The notes beneath the pieces are model-generated. The model made no database searches and was not told the origin of the DNA. It saw only the letters and a list, made by a program, of their open reading frames with translations. From the NCBI GenBank assembly GCA_047967505.1, contig CM106539.1: DNA of 64,000 nucleotides; one strand, given 5' to 3'. Position 1 is the first letter of the stretch, and each line of letters starts with the position of its first letter. This DNA comes from Dipteris shenzhenensis. Taxonomy: Eukaryota; Polypodiophyta; Polypodiopsida; Gleicheniales. Positions 43,415 through 55,279 of this stretch are shown here, one piece after another. Both the position numbers and the translations under genes were made by a program.

Positions 43415-44205
43415 TTGAACATGAGGTTGCAGATGGCTATCCATGCACGAATTAATAGATTCTATGTGGATGATTGGGCTCTGGATAGAGGTGGGTTAGT
43501 TTGTATTTCCACTAGGATATTCAATTTACTTATTTGTGGTATTGATAATTTCGAAGCCTCATTTAAGAGAACGCTCTGGCAATCTCAGGATTTCGGATGC
43601 CTTTTACACAGAGGAGGACCTCACAGAGGTAGCCTTGCAGATTTGAGTTTCTCATGCGTAAGAGGGGGAGCCAGCTCCTTCACATGTGGCTACAACCCTC
43701 AGTAGAGTTATTGACTTTTACCATTCTACTTCTAACACGAGAAGACGTGACAGTCTCAAACGTGAGATTAGTTTGACAGTCCTACAGAGGGTAGAGTAGA
43801 AATTGCCTATAGATACTTGGATTTAGGACTGCCTTGCTGCAGCAAGGGCCCATCAGCAAAGATTGGTAGATCTAAGAGCAAAGTATGCCTTTCATGCGCG
43901 TGAGTCATTTTGGACTCAGATGGGAGGTAGAGTCAATAATCACTTCTTCTCTACTCTTGGCCCCAAACATAGTAGAGAGTGTCTCGTAGTTTATTGACTT
44001 AGATGAAGTTTTGCAAACAGATGGACACTTCTTGGGAGATACTGCGAGTATTGCAACATGACATATCTGGACAACCAGATGTTGAGAGGCATTGGACAGA
44101 CCTAGGTTCACCGCTCTCACACATTGGCCAGTATATGGACTGGCATTTTACATACATTGATGGCCATCTAGGCTCACCACATCAGATAGCTGAGACTTCA
44201 TAGGG
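43415..44205 (+). mobile_element. LINE remnant (end of endonuclease and ORF2 linker)
   Basis: 'RINRFYVDDWALDRGGLVCI' (43450-43510) parallels 'LDRFYVGYWALHRGG' of the LINE in DCL intron 3. Farther on, a broken frame gives 'LVDLRAKYAFHARESFWTQ' and 'GRVNNHFFSTLGPKHSRE' (43870-43985), the linker before RT. RT itself is missing. Confidence 0.6.
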
Positions 44206-45189
44206 ATCAACTGCAATGTGGGCTCGTAGATGATGAGCTTATGAACCAGGTTCCAGAGTAGATATCCAGAGCACACAAATAACAAGTCAATCTCCCACAC
44301 AATCTGACTAGAACACACACATAGGAACACACAAATTCTTTGAAAGAGGGGAAAGAAGGCTTTGACTTGTTGTAGCTCTGTGTCAACCAAGAGTTGTTCA
44401 TACACCCAGTCATTCTTTGTATGATAGATCAACCATACATGATGTATCTACAACACCTCCTTCCAACAGCTTGTATACGATAAATAGCTCGTACAATAGC
44501 TCGTACTTATACTTCTTGTACGGAATCCTAATGCACAAAGAACCCCAAGAATGCTAATCCATTGAGTCATCCCGTTTACCTATAGACTCGTGAATCCTCA
44601 ATGATCAAAGTCCCTATCATGACTTCCATTCAGTCACTATTGCATTTGCACGCAAGCTGTACGTCATACTCAGAATCGTAAGCAACCACATCATGAGTGC
44701 TTCCAGCAGTGACAACTCCCAATCTATATTCTGTTCTAGCTAAGCTCCCCCACGCAGCCTGCACACTTGTGCATGATTAAAGGTAACAAACCCACAGCCC
44801 AAAAAAATAAGCGACTCGTACTTCATGTCGATCAGCCCGTTAGCTCTTCGCTCAGCTAATCGTCCATCAGCCCTATGTTTTTTTAAAATCATCACACACC
44901 ATTGACAGCCCGTACATAGCCCAATCACCCTCTTAGATCATCACAACCCTCTACACCTTGATGCACTACTTGCAAAAGGTGGGTCATGGGGTTGAGCAAC
45001 AGTGGATTGTTTCTTGCTCATCCAAGAAATGCATGAATTGCCAATAATAAAGAAATAATTCTATTGGTGGAATGTCTGGTATCGTAGTCCCCAATCCACT
45101 GATAGCATGCAAGTCAAAGCCTCCCCCCCTCTGGGTGTAGAACAAGCTAAGAGACCGAGTACATTGCAAATATATCAAAACATGCTTCA

Positions 45190-45943
45190 CTAATGATGTG
45201 TCTTTGGGTTGTGCATATACCTGCTTGACTGGGATACACTAAACTAAATATCTGGACGTTCGTGATAGAATCCAATTCTAATTGCATGGCCCTCATCCAA
45301 TGTTCTTTGTCTTGAGCATTCTCAAAATTGCTTGGTTCATCTATATTATACATTGAACTTATCAAAGATGAATGGACATAGTTTCCTCCACTTGTCCATC
45401 TTGAACCATCCCTTGTCCTATTAAGAGAGAGAGAGGGACTTAAGTCTACTATCATATAGAGTTTACAAAAGCCATATAGGGACCATTCTAGCTTCTTGTG
45501 AAGCAGCCTTCATCTTGATATAGAGCATCAAAAGGCTACTATGCATGAGCATGTGCAAGCTAAATATTTTGATGTTTTATTGCCAATGGAAGCAACCCTT
45601 CAAACACATCCTGAGTGTTTGTATGTGGTTGTCTACCAAACTGAATCATGGGACTGATTTGAGTTTTGTGCAGAAACCGATCTCCTACTGAAAACATGCT
45701 TCACCAATGCTGTGTCTTTGGGTCGTGCATATACATATTTGATTGGGATACATTGAACTGAATATCTGGACGTTCATGATAGAATCCAATCTTAATTACA
45801 TGGCCCTCATCCAATGCTCTTTGTCTTGAGCATCCTCAAATTTACTTAGCTTATCTATATTATACAATGAACTTATCTATATTATACAAGATGAATCGAC
45901 ATAGTTTCCTCCACTGGTCCCTCTTGAACCATCCCTTTCCCTA

Positions 45944-45950
<7 letters not shown>
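45190..45950. repeat. Duplicated Copia segment and (AG)n
   Basis: 'atgcttcac.aatg.tgtgtctttgggt.gtgcatatac' begins at about 45181 and again at about 45686. The similarity continues through 'catggccctcatccaatg' and 'gaaccatccctt' to an (AG)n run: short in copy 1 (45423) and about 22 units in copy 2 (45948-45992). A third related piece lies at 46690-46900. Confidence 0.7.
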
Positions 45951-45993
<43 letters not shown>

Positions 45994-46559
45994 CAAAAAA
46001 TGATAGTTTTCATCGGGACAAGAAAGACAATTGATCATATGCCATCTCCAAAGCTCAAAGTGGCAATGAATATTAATAGAGCGAAGTCAGAAGGATTTGG
46101 GCATATGTCAGCCTCTCGTTACTTAATCCTTCCACCTTCAGGTTTCTCTTTGCTTTGAATGCTCCTGCATTCTAACCTTGCATTACTTTTGCATTGAGAA
46201 ATTCATCTATTTTATTCGAGTGAGTAGCATAAAGATGGAGAGATCAATCATACCCTGCGCACCACTCTTGTGCATCTTTTTGTTTCTTTTAATAATAGTT
46301 CATCTATCTAGAGTGCACAATCTAGAAAGAGGCTACATGCCAAAACCTCATGATGGTTATGTTTTGCTCGAATTCAAGTGTAGAGTCCTCAACCTCTTGC
46401 ATAGAATCTCGAGTTGGCATAGCAATATTAGATGCTCTCTAAGTTCCAAGCCCCCCTCCTCTACATCTTGCCCCTGAGCTAGACTTGAATTATTTGAAGC
46501 AAGGTATAATGCTAGTGCCATGTGTTGGGTCTTCAACTGGATAACACACATGCATGTGT

Positions 46560-46660
46560 GCGCACACACACACACACACACAAATATAAATATAAATATA
46601 AATATGTGTATAGAGTCATGAATATAAATACAAATATAAATATAATATATGTGTATAGAG
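46560..46660. repeat. (CA)n and (ATAAAT)n microsatellites with a local duplication
   Basis: A CA run at 46562-46581 leads into 'ataaatataaatataaatat'. The phrase 'atgtgtatagagtcatgaa' occurs twice (46603 and 46649). Confidence 0.8.
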
Positions 46661-47545
46661 TCATGAAATTGTGTTGCTTAGATAGGGGCTAAAAGTCTAC
46701 TATCGTATAGAGTTTGTATTACCCCTATAGGGACCATTCTAGCTTCTTGTGAAGCAGCCCTCAACAACATATACATCATAGGTTGATCTTGATATAGAGA
46801 ATTCAAAGGCTACTATGGATCAGCATGTGCAAGCTAAATATTTTGATTTTGTACTATCTAACTCTGAAGTGCCTTCAATCGCAAATGGAAGCAACCCTTC
46901 AAACACATTCTAGGTGTTTGTATGTGGCTATCTATCAAACTGAATCATGGAATAGAAAAAATTGGTCCCTATATATGAGAATTTTAGATATGATAAGCCT
47001 TGCGACGATTAATGTTGTAGCCAATAAAAAATCATTTAAATACCTTATTGTTTAGCTTACTTCTCAACTAACTTGAATATATGCATAAGCTATAGAGCCA
47101 AACACCCTAAGGTAGTGCACCATGGGGCTTTTGTTATGCCATCCCTTAAAGAGAGTCATTGTTTTCAAGGCCTTGGTGGGGCATTAGTTCAAAACATTGT
47201 GTTGCACACATTTTGCCTCCTCCAACCAAAATCAACCTGTTTCCTTTGATCATGCATCTGGCCATCTCCATTAGAGACCTATTCTTCTTGTTAGCAACAG
47301 TGTTTCGCTGAGGTATATATGGGTCTATACACTGATTCATATCCCTCTTTCCTAAAAAATTCTCTGAAGGCCTCTGACATAGATTCCCCCCTCTATCTGT
47401 TCTCAAAGTCTACACTTTGCACTTAGCTCATGCACTTCTCAACCATAGCAACAACTCCTTGAAGCACTAAAAGACATCGAATTTCCTTTCAAAGGTACAC
47501 CCATGAAAATTTGTATGAAGGTAACAAAGTGTAGATGTTGTCCCA

Positions 47546-47631
47546 AAGATGGTGTCCTCATGGGACCACAACATCACTACGGGTTGTAGCTCATCCGTAG
47601 TGATGTTGTGGTCCCATGAGGACACCATCTT
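47546..47631. repeat. Perfect inverted repeat: 37-bp arms, 12-base loop
   Basis: The arm 47546-47582 (starts 'aagatggtgtcctcatggga', ends 'catcactacgg') is the exact reverse complement of 47595-47631. The loop is 'gttgtagctcat'. No mismatch in 37 pairs. It lies in the Copia-derived minus-strand region next to the integrase scrap. Confidence 0.97.
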
Positions 47632-48259
47632 GTAAAATGACACATGGTTGTGGAGCTGAAAACTTGGTAAGCATGGATTGAGCGAAGTGACAAGGAGTAG
47701 TCACCTCCAGAAGATATGCAAAGTTCAACATAATCACACGCCATAGGTCACATGGACTTGTTGCTAATCTCTCCTATAGAAAATCTATTCTTGACATAAT
47801 GATAGTGTACCTCAATGTGTTTTGTGTGAGCATGGAAGACAAATTCTTTGCAACCTCCAAAGCACTCCAACTAGTAGGGAAGATAGAAGTAGCAAACCAG
47901 TTTCCTATACTCAAATTAGTGTATAGCCATTTGAGTAAGACACACTCAATGGTAGTTGTAAAATTTTCCCCATACTTAGCCTCACAGCTAGGAGTGGCCA
48001 TTGAATACTTAGCCTCACTACTGCATATGCCAAGCATCCAAACACTCAGAAGTATGACACTGAAGGCTTCTTACCATACCAAACTTCAAATGGGGTTACT
48101 ATTGTTTGGCTTTTATGGGCATCTCTTCAACACATATGTTGCACACATGATGGCCTCTAACCAAAACATATTGGGAAAACCTTAACCCTTCAACATGCAT
48201 CTTGCTATCTTCATGAGAATCTATGTTTCCTCTTAGTCACACCGTTCTACTGAGATGTA

Positions 48260-49440
48260 TATGGCACAATGCACTAATGAATGGTGCCTTTGTCTACCAT
48301 ATAATCATGTAGTTCCTTTGGATTTGTACAAAGAGTACCAACATTGTAGCTTGAAATTTTTTAAACCATTGGGACAAGATGTCGAAATTGCATGGATACC
48401 TCAAATTTCTCTTTCATTTGATATACCCATGTGAATCTAGATTAATCATGAATAAAAGTCATATAGTAGAGGTATCCCCCAAAAGGGATGGTGCACATCA
48501 CTATGAATAAGATATGATTTTCTAATAGCTCCAAGTGATCCATCTTTTAGGAATGATACCCAATGCATTTTCCCCATGATGCAAACCTTTTAAATATGAT
48601 GAGTAGAACCATGTATCTATGACATCTCAAATACCATATCATGTCAATGCAAACACACCATGATATGAAAATTTAGATGGCCATATTAGGCATACCAAAG
48701 GTCTATATTTTCCATCTCTGAACTAGAAGCAACTGACAAACGATCATTTGCAATTCTCTCACATTGATCCATCCTATATAGGCCATGGCATAACACACGT
48801 GAAGTGAAAATGATGTCCCCATCCCAAATATCCTGAACCATGCATAGCTAACAATCAACCACCATGCTTGTCAATCAACCATCAATCTTATTTGTAACCA
48901 ACACACTTATTGCAAATGATTCTAGCAACACCATGCTTATCAGTCAACCATTGCACTTTTTTGCCAAAAGCCCTTAAAAATAGAGATTTTACATGCTTTT
49001 TCCAAAATAACACATTCCCTAATTTGAAATAACTCCATATATAGTACTCAAACATGCATTAACACTCATGCAAATTTTTATAGCATGCCATGGTATTCAA
49101 TTTGAGTAGTTAAATAGCCTCATTTCAATATCAAATCAAAATTTATAACACTTTGAAGTTTGCTCGTAGGAACAATCCTTTGCAAGAGTAATTTTATCTA
49201 TTGATGTGGAGACTTTGTGAATGATTACACCAAGCTTATTGAGGGGGAATGAGATTGAATTCTTTATAAATAGGCTATGCTTGTTTAGGGAAGAATAAAA
49301 AAATCAAAGAGGCTTGAATTTCTATGAGATGTGGCAAAAATGATTTGGGGCTAAAGGTGACCTAATTGGAAGTAACTCCAGTCCTTCTAATTAAAATGTA
49401 TTCTCCTAACCAAATGTGGCAATCATAGAGAGCCAAGCAT
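48260..49440. other. Degenerate sequence, probably Copia internal region
   Basis: No open frame of note. Position between integrase scraps and the PBS/5' LTR suggests decayed gag and protease sequence of the minus-strand Copia, but I could not read motifs. Confidence 0.3.
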
Positions 49441-49479
49441 GAGGGTGTAGATTTTGAAGCCAAAAGGTTGGGACCTTTT

Positions 49480-49491
49480 GCTTTGATACCA
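49480..49491 (-). other. Copia primer-binding site
   Basis: The minus strand reads TGGTATCAAAGC, one base different from the common plant Copia initiator-Met-tRNA site, two bases after the end of the LTR at 49494-49668. Confidence 0.7.
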
Positions 49492-49493
49492 CA

Positions 49494-49668
49494 TGCTAGA
49501 AATATTGAGAGAGATGAACTCTATTACAAAAGTGTGTTACAAAGAGTATGACCAAAATAAGGATATGGATCCTCTAGCCTTATTTTAACCCTAAGGAGGG
49601 TTAAAATAAGGTTATAGGGGACAATTGTTGCAAGGGTAGGTTCACACTACATTACTCATAATCTAACA
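49494..49668 (-). repeat. Short Copia 5' LTR (175 bp)
   Basis: On the minus strand the segment begins TGTTAGATTATGAG and ends TTTCTAGCA, with the PBS two bases on. It contains a near-perfect palindrome (49578-49611: 15-bp arms, 4-base loop). The 3' LTR was not found below 45 kb. Confidence 0.6.
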
Positions 49669-49669
49669 A

Positions 49670-51560
49670 GTAGAATTGCCTAAATACAGAGAAGAAGAGG
49701 GATTTATGGTTGTTAGATCTCCAAGGGCTAGGAGAACTATCATCCCTGACTAAAATCATGTGATGATAAAAAGAGATAAAATAACACTATACGCTTCATG
49801 GCCATCTTGAGCACCCTAGTGGGAGTACAATTAAACACCCTTGTACAAGGAACTAGAGTTGTATGGAATGGTTTAAATAATTAAATGTATGGGTGGAAGG
49901 GTTCACTTAAGCCCAAAATCTAATAGGATTCTATCATCCAAAGATGGACAAGAATGGGACATCTCTACTTGAGGTATTTGTGTATTGTTGGGAGCTGAAT
50001 AAAGAATTTGTTTACAACCATGGTAGATAACAAGAAACGGACGTAGGTGCCAAAATCAATGTGATTTCCATAGATATTTACAACTTGTGGGCAAATCCAT
50101 TCAATTAAATCTTTTTTTTTCTAAATAGTGTTTGCATATACTTAAGACTCAAGGAGCATATGTTGCCATCTTGGATGACCGTTGTTAAGAATGGCGAAGT
50201 TGCTTAGTGTCACCATCTTTGTTCATAGAGAGGAATTGATGAAGTGGACCTTGATACATGAAACATCACAAACCAGTGAGCTCAAGTATTATGAGGTAGA
50301 GCTAAATATAAAACTTCATAACCCCAAAACTTAAGACAAGGTAAGAAATCAAGGTTCAATTCATGTGATTAGAAAGAACTACTCAAGTAGATGCATTTAT
50401 CAACCACAATAGATGTGCCTATATTGAACTTGATGACTACATGCAACCCCCCAAAATTAAAGTTGTAAAAGACTGCATATGAGGAAGAAAACACTAATCC
50501 TTGTGCTATATCCCACAATGTTATTTTTGAGACTAGTCCATCATATCTTTGAGAATCCTTGTTCAAATTATGAATGGATAAAGGGACTACATGACTTCTT
50601 TCATGTTGATGGATTGTGATAGGAGATTTTCTCATCAACCCATTAATTGAGTCCAGGGACATGAGTTTTGGATGACTTATATAAATAGGATGCAATTGAA
50701 GATCTACATGGACTCCCTTACTATAGGACACCCTTAACATCTATAGGTCCTCTTGTGTTGTGATAACTCCATAGTAGGACTAGTGGTTTTGGAATTTGAG
50801 GTATTAGGAATAGTGGATTCCAAATATAGAGTAGGACTAGTGGTGTTGGAATTTGAAGAACTGGGAATTTGAGGGATTAGGAATAGTGGATTTTAAATAT
50901 ATAGTTCTTGGTTCACCTTTTTTTTCGGGTGATACCTATTTCATCATCGATTCTTACCAAAGCTACGATTAAAGAGGTTGGGCCGAAAAGGATAATTCAT
51001 GCCTTTGCTCTTCTAAGAATATAGCATAGGATAAATTAAGATTATGGCTAAGAAAAAGAGACATGAAGCCAAGCCTTTACCTTTAATAGGGAAATGAGAA
51101 TAAGACCAATTGTGTAAGCATGATGGTATTCCCTGGTAGTGGAGCTTGGGCTCTAGGTTGAACTTGTTGCAGAAGGACTCTATAATCTCCCTCCATCTAG
51201 TCACCTAGAAACCACAAGCTTGGGCCTCTAGGTTTGAACTTGCACTAGGAGAAATCTATAATCTCCCTTTATCTACTAACCTAGGAACCACAAGAGTGGA
51301 CCAAAAATGAGATCCTCTTGGAAACACGAGGGGAATTGCTTTTTATTCCATATGCTTCTTCATTTTGAGGGCTACATGGGCTCTCTAACTTCATCCTATT
51401 TACTCTAAGCAAATAGGGAAAAATGGAGGTGTAAAAGGTTTCTACGGCTTACTAAAGATGATTATAATATTCTCTATGTTTTGACTTCATAGTTTTATTA
51501 GTGAAGAAAAAGGTGGAACTGTGTGCTTATGCAAAGATCATAGTGGAATAACTAAGGCTG
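49670..51560. other. Gene-free stretch
   Basis: No supported coding region. ORFs at 50369-50740 (minus) and 51013-51204 (minus) have no recognised motif. A phrase around 'gtaggactagtggt.ttggaatttgag' repeats near 50775 and 50831. Confidence 0.4.
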
Positions 51561-51623
51561 CAATTAAGAGTAAGCTTCTCATAGTGGAATAACTAAGGTT
51601 GCAATTAAGAGTAAGCTTCTCAT
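51541..51623. repeat. 41-bp tandem duplication
   Basis: 'tagtggaataactaagg' through 'taagcttctca' at 51541-51580 is repeated from 51582, just upstream of the Gypsy RT scrap. Confidence 0.8.
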
Positions 51624-51960
51624 GCCCTACATGGGTGAGAAAATTGACCATCTTAAGGAGATAACTATTTTTCTAAGATTGACCTTAGATTCAGATATTA
51701 TCAAGTTATTCAAAACTCATTACCATCATCGTATGAGTTCAAAGTTATGACTTTTGGCTTAAATAATGCTCCTTCTATTTTCATAAGCTAGGTAGGTTTC
51801 CTAAATGATATACTTATCTAGAGTAAAACTAAGAAAGAACATAAGAACAACTTGAAAATTGTTGTTAAATTGATTTATGAACTTAAATTGTATGCCAAAA
51901 ATTCATAGTGTGAGTTTTGTACCAAAGATATAAAATACATGGGTATGAAGATACAACTAT
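51600..51960 (+). mobile_element. Ty3/Gypsy reverse transcriptase scrap
   Basis: Across frames the + strand gives 'EFKVMTFGLNNAPSIF' (51735-51782), the conserved 'F.VMPFGL.NAPATF' of Gypsy RT, then 'NDILI.SKTKKEHK' (51803-51845) where FLDDILIYS is expected and finally 'LIYELKLYAKNS.CEF'. The catalytic DD is now ND. No other domain is readable nearby. Confidence 0.75.
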
Positions 51961-52449
51961 TCTTGAATGGACTATCCAAGAAATGTTATAGGGTTATTGT
52001 CGAAAAATTATTCATGTTGGACCATATCTCAATCTTTGGCTAATAGAGGCTAATTAGGCATGGTCCATGAGGCATGGATACAAAAGGTTGACCCATGAGT
52101 GCGGATGTGATACTAACATCCCCATAATGAGCCAATAATTTGAGTGATGTGAGACCCAAGACTTCAACTCAAGCTACAATTCTTGATCTCGTTGGAGTTT
52201 ACAACATATTTCTCAATGAGAACCAAACCAAGGAAGATTGTGATGAATCTTAGAAAGTTCTAGCATTTGGCTTTGCCAAGATGTTCCAAAACCCTTCCAA
52301 AAGAATGTTGTGGAGGAGAAGACCCCTTTGCAATCATACACTCCCAAACAAAGATGAGGAGTGTGACGCCATTCCTCCACACATTTGTGATATCATAAAT
52401 TCTCTCCTTATTCAATGAGCATAATCCAAAAGAAAAACACAAAAACAAT

Positions 52450-54032
52450 TCATTTTTTGTTGGAAGAGAATGCAAGAAATAGGAGTTCCTTTGGCCTTAA
52501 GGGTAGGCATCTCTCGCATCTATGAAAAGGTATTATGCCAACTCAAACAAACACAAGGTATGTCTGATGTATTTGAGAGCAATATGGGAGTGAAGCAAGG
52601 CTGCCCTCTATCGCCTACCTTGTTCGGAATATGCATTGACCAACTGGAGGAACTCATCAATGAATTTGCAGTAGAGAAAGGGTTGCAAGGACCACAATTG
52701 GGGCTTTAGACAGTGCTATTGTTGTTATACGCAGATGATATTGTTCTTTTTGCATACAATCCGGAATCTATGCACAAACTTTTACAAGTGCTTAAGACTT
52801 TTTGTAGGGAAAGCGGGCTGCAAGTAAATGTCGGAAAAACAAAGATGATGGCAATCTATACCAATCAGCCAGAACATCCCCCTGAGATCACCTTTGATGG
52901 CCAGATCATTGAGTATGTCAGCACCTTCAAATACTTAGGGGTTGATATCCCAGTAGATCACAGATGGTGGCAATGTATACATAGAAGGATGGACACTGGT
53001 TGGGGGAAGTACTACCAGCTTGAGAATGGTTGCAGGCACACCGACACTAGGAATTGGAAAATTCGAAATGTATTGTTTGATGCATATGTAGTGCAGATAG
53101 TATTATATGGAGTGGAAGTATGGGGAGGCAGCATTTCAGCCTCTACATGGAATGATATTGAGAAAATGCAAAAAAAATTTTTAAGGAGACACCTTGGTGT
53201 TAAACCCACTACTCCATACTCAACACTTGTTGGAAATGAGAAGGAGACCGATTGAATTTCATGCATTGATCAGAGTTATGCAATACCTAATAGAGGTGCA
53301 ACAAATGCAACCTGATAGGCTACCTCATAAAGCATGGAATGCCAGCCCAAAGCTTCAAAAGAACTACAAAAGTAAGGTCATCTACACAGGATGGGCAACC
53401 GATATAAGAAAATGGTTCAGCAGATGGAAAGTGGAAGCATATTTGACCATGCCGCCTGAAAAGGTCAACATGCAAGAGTTTCAACTGTCTTCACTGAGCA
53501 CTTTGCGGAATCACTGGTTAACAAGTGAAAAGAGGGTAAAGCTGGAATATTACCAAGGCAACATAAATCCCACATGTTGGTCTACATACATGTCCATAGA
53601 GACTCATGCTCAGTCTTATATTAGCACACCTATCCCCCTTCTATATCGCAGAAACATCGCCAGGTTCTGTACCAGATCTCATACATTTGCCATTGAGCAG
53701 GGAGCTTGGATACACCAGCCCAAACATGCTAGAGTCTGTACCCTTTGTGACATGCAGACAGTTGAGACGGAGGCACATGTAGCTCTACAGTGCCCCCGAT
53801 ATGCACATATCAGGGAGGACTACTAGCAGATATTGGGGGACTCCGCTCAGTTGACATCAGTTCTCTTCACTACCTCTTCGGTAGCATTGGGATCTTTTGT
53901 CACTCGTCTTTTTACTTGTCGTCAGGAACTCATAGACTCCTAACCCCTCCCCTTGAGGAGACTCTTTTTACATTGTATCGAGACGGGTTCCATGGGTCAT
54001 TTTTTGGCCTCCCGAGGACACTAATAAATTCT

Positions 54033-54036
<4 letters not shown>
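52450..54036 (+). mobile_element. Non-LTR retrotransposon (LINE) RT and C-terminus
   Basis: The sequence 'GVKQGCPLSPTLFGICIDQL' is followed after one stop by 'LLLYADDIVLFAYNPESMHK', 'LQVNVGKTKMMAIY' and 'FKYLGVDIPVD', a complete RT core with an intact YADD. A frameshift near 53235 leads to the C-terminal part (53194-53826), ending in 'CTLCDMQTVETEAHVALQC', a CxxC...H...C finger. The 5' part (endonuclease) is missing. It is a different LINE type from the one in DCL intron 3 and is the freshest RT in the window. The 3' end runs into a (CT)n repeat. Confidence 0.9.
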
Positions 54037-54075
<39 letters not shown>

Positions 54076-54080
54076 CCCCC
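54037..54080. repeat. (CT)n microsatellite at the LINE 3' end
   Basis: About 17 CT units followed by a C-run, directly after 'ctaataaattctactt'. It may be the simple-repeat tail of the LINE. Confidence 0.85.
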
Positions 54081-54689
54081 CCCCAAATTTAACATAAAAG
54101 CTACTTATTGGTCTTCTCGCGCCCCCCTTGCCCCACCCCAAATTTACTATCCTTTACTGCTTGTTCTAATCTCCCTTCTCTTAAAGTTTGGCCAACCATT
54201 TTATACCAATCTAGTTGTCCTTTTTGTGTGCTATGCATGCCATCAAAACATACATGTGCACATGCACACGCACGCACGTACATGCACACTCACACACAAT
54301 CGCTTTTTGCCATTATCCTTTTTCTTGAACTTTATAGAAAAGAAGCCTTTAGTAAGAGGAAACTTCTGTACATTAAAAAGAATAGGTGGTGCATAAGTGC
54401 ACATGGGTACTCCCTCCTAGTGTAATGGTAAAACAAGTGCTTTTGGATGCAAAAGAGAAAGTGAGGTGTATTAAGAGGCAAATCATAAACAACAATTTGA
54501 ATCACACAACTTAGGGTGTTTACACACTGTGGGCACCCAAGATGCAATAAATGCATCTCAACCGTGGGCGGGCAATCTTGCCCATCCATGAGCCTTGGGC
54601 GTGCCCACTGGCGGGCAAGTGTGTAAACATTCTTACTTAAATTTTTTAAAACTACTTTCAAATGTAGTGCTAACAAATCTATATGCAAG

Positions 54690-55270
54690 TTGTCTATCTT
54701 TCACTCTAGGTAGTTAGAAAGAGAATGGTGCAATGATTGACGAAAGTACGCATACATGTCAATCTGTGTAGTGTGAAACACTACTTGATTGCGGCTAATC
54801 CAAAGTGTCCATAGTGCCCCAATGCATGTCCAAGCAAGGAGCTGTGCATAATCATGTAGTCTTCTATGATATCTCCCAAAGATACAAAAATATCTGAAGA
54901 ATCGAGTTCCTGGAAATCAAGCAGCCAAGAGAGTCCTCCCTTCATCCCGCCAATCTTCACAACCCCATGTGGAAAATCTCACTTATGCAGACCCCTCAAC
55001 ATATAGCTTACACATCATTTGATTGCATTTCTCACAAGGATTATGTTCATACGGCTTCCACTTTCTTCTCGTGTACAGTGAAAAGTGTTTACGCTGCATA
55101 TTTTGGAGGAAAGAAAAAATAGGAAATTGTGAATTTCTTACAATGCAAACAAGCCCATAGTAACGGGGCAGTCTCATTGCAACTTGTGCATAGGCAAACG
55201 CTATCATTCTTTTGGCCAGAGTTTCACCACAAGCAGCACTCCATCTCCATCTCTTCTTTAAGGGCAACTT
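54690..55270 (-). mobile_element. LINE C-terminal fragment
   Basis: The minus strand reads a Cys-rich 'NPCEKCNQMMCKLYVEG' (55020-55070), then 'WTCIGALWTLWISRNQVVF' (about 54840-54780), the usual C-terminal 'W...AL..LW..RN..VF' segment of plant LINE ORF2. Stops interrupt it and no RT remains. Confidence 0.6.
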
Positions 55271-55279
55271 ATTTCTCTA

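Larger units (their letters stand above)
44940..49490 (-). mobile_element. Decayed Copia retrotransposon(s), minus strand
   Basis: Scattered Copia motifs on the minus strand. RNase H pieces are at 44984-45190 and 47774-48037 ('SSEAKYSMATPSCEAKY', 'SALEVAKNLSS'). The start of RT is at 45240-45400 ('EPSNFENAQDKEHWMRAMQ'). Integrase is at 47146-47406 ('RTDRGGNLCQ', 'KNRSLMEMARCMI') and a second integrase scrap near 48200-48260. The order is not that of one intact element, and 45200-45450 and 45690-45930 are near duplicates, so at least two copies are rearranged here. Confidence 0.75.

Noticed and set aside
54415-54505. Possible tRNA-derived SINE (A box 'tagtgtaatgg', weak B box 'tttgaatcac')
   Set aside because: Spacing between boxes is far longer than in a tRNA and the B box is poor; no tail or duplication seen.
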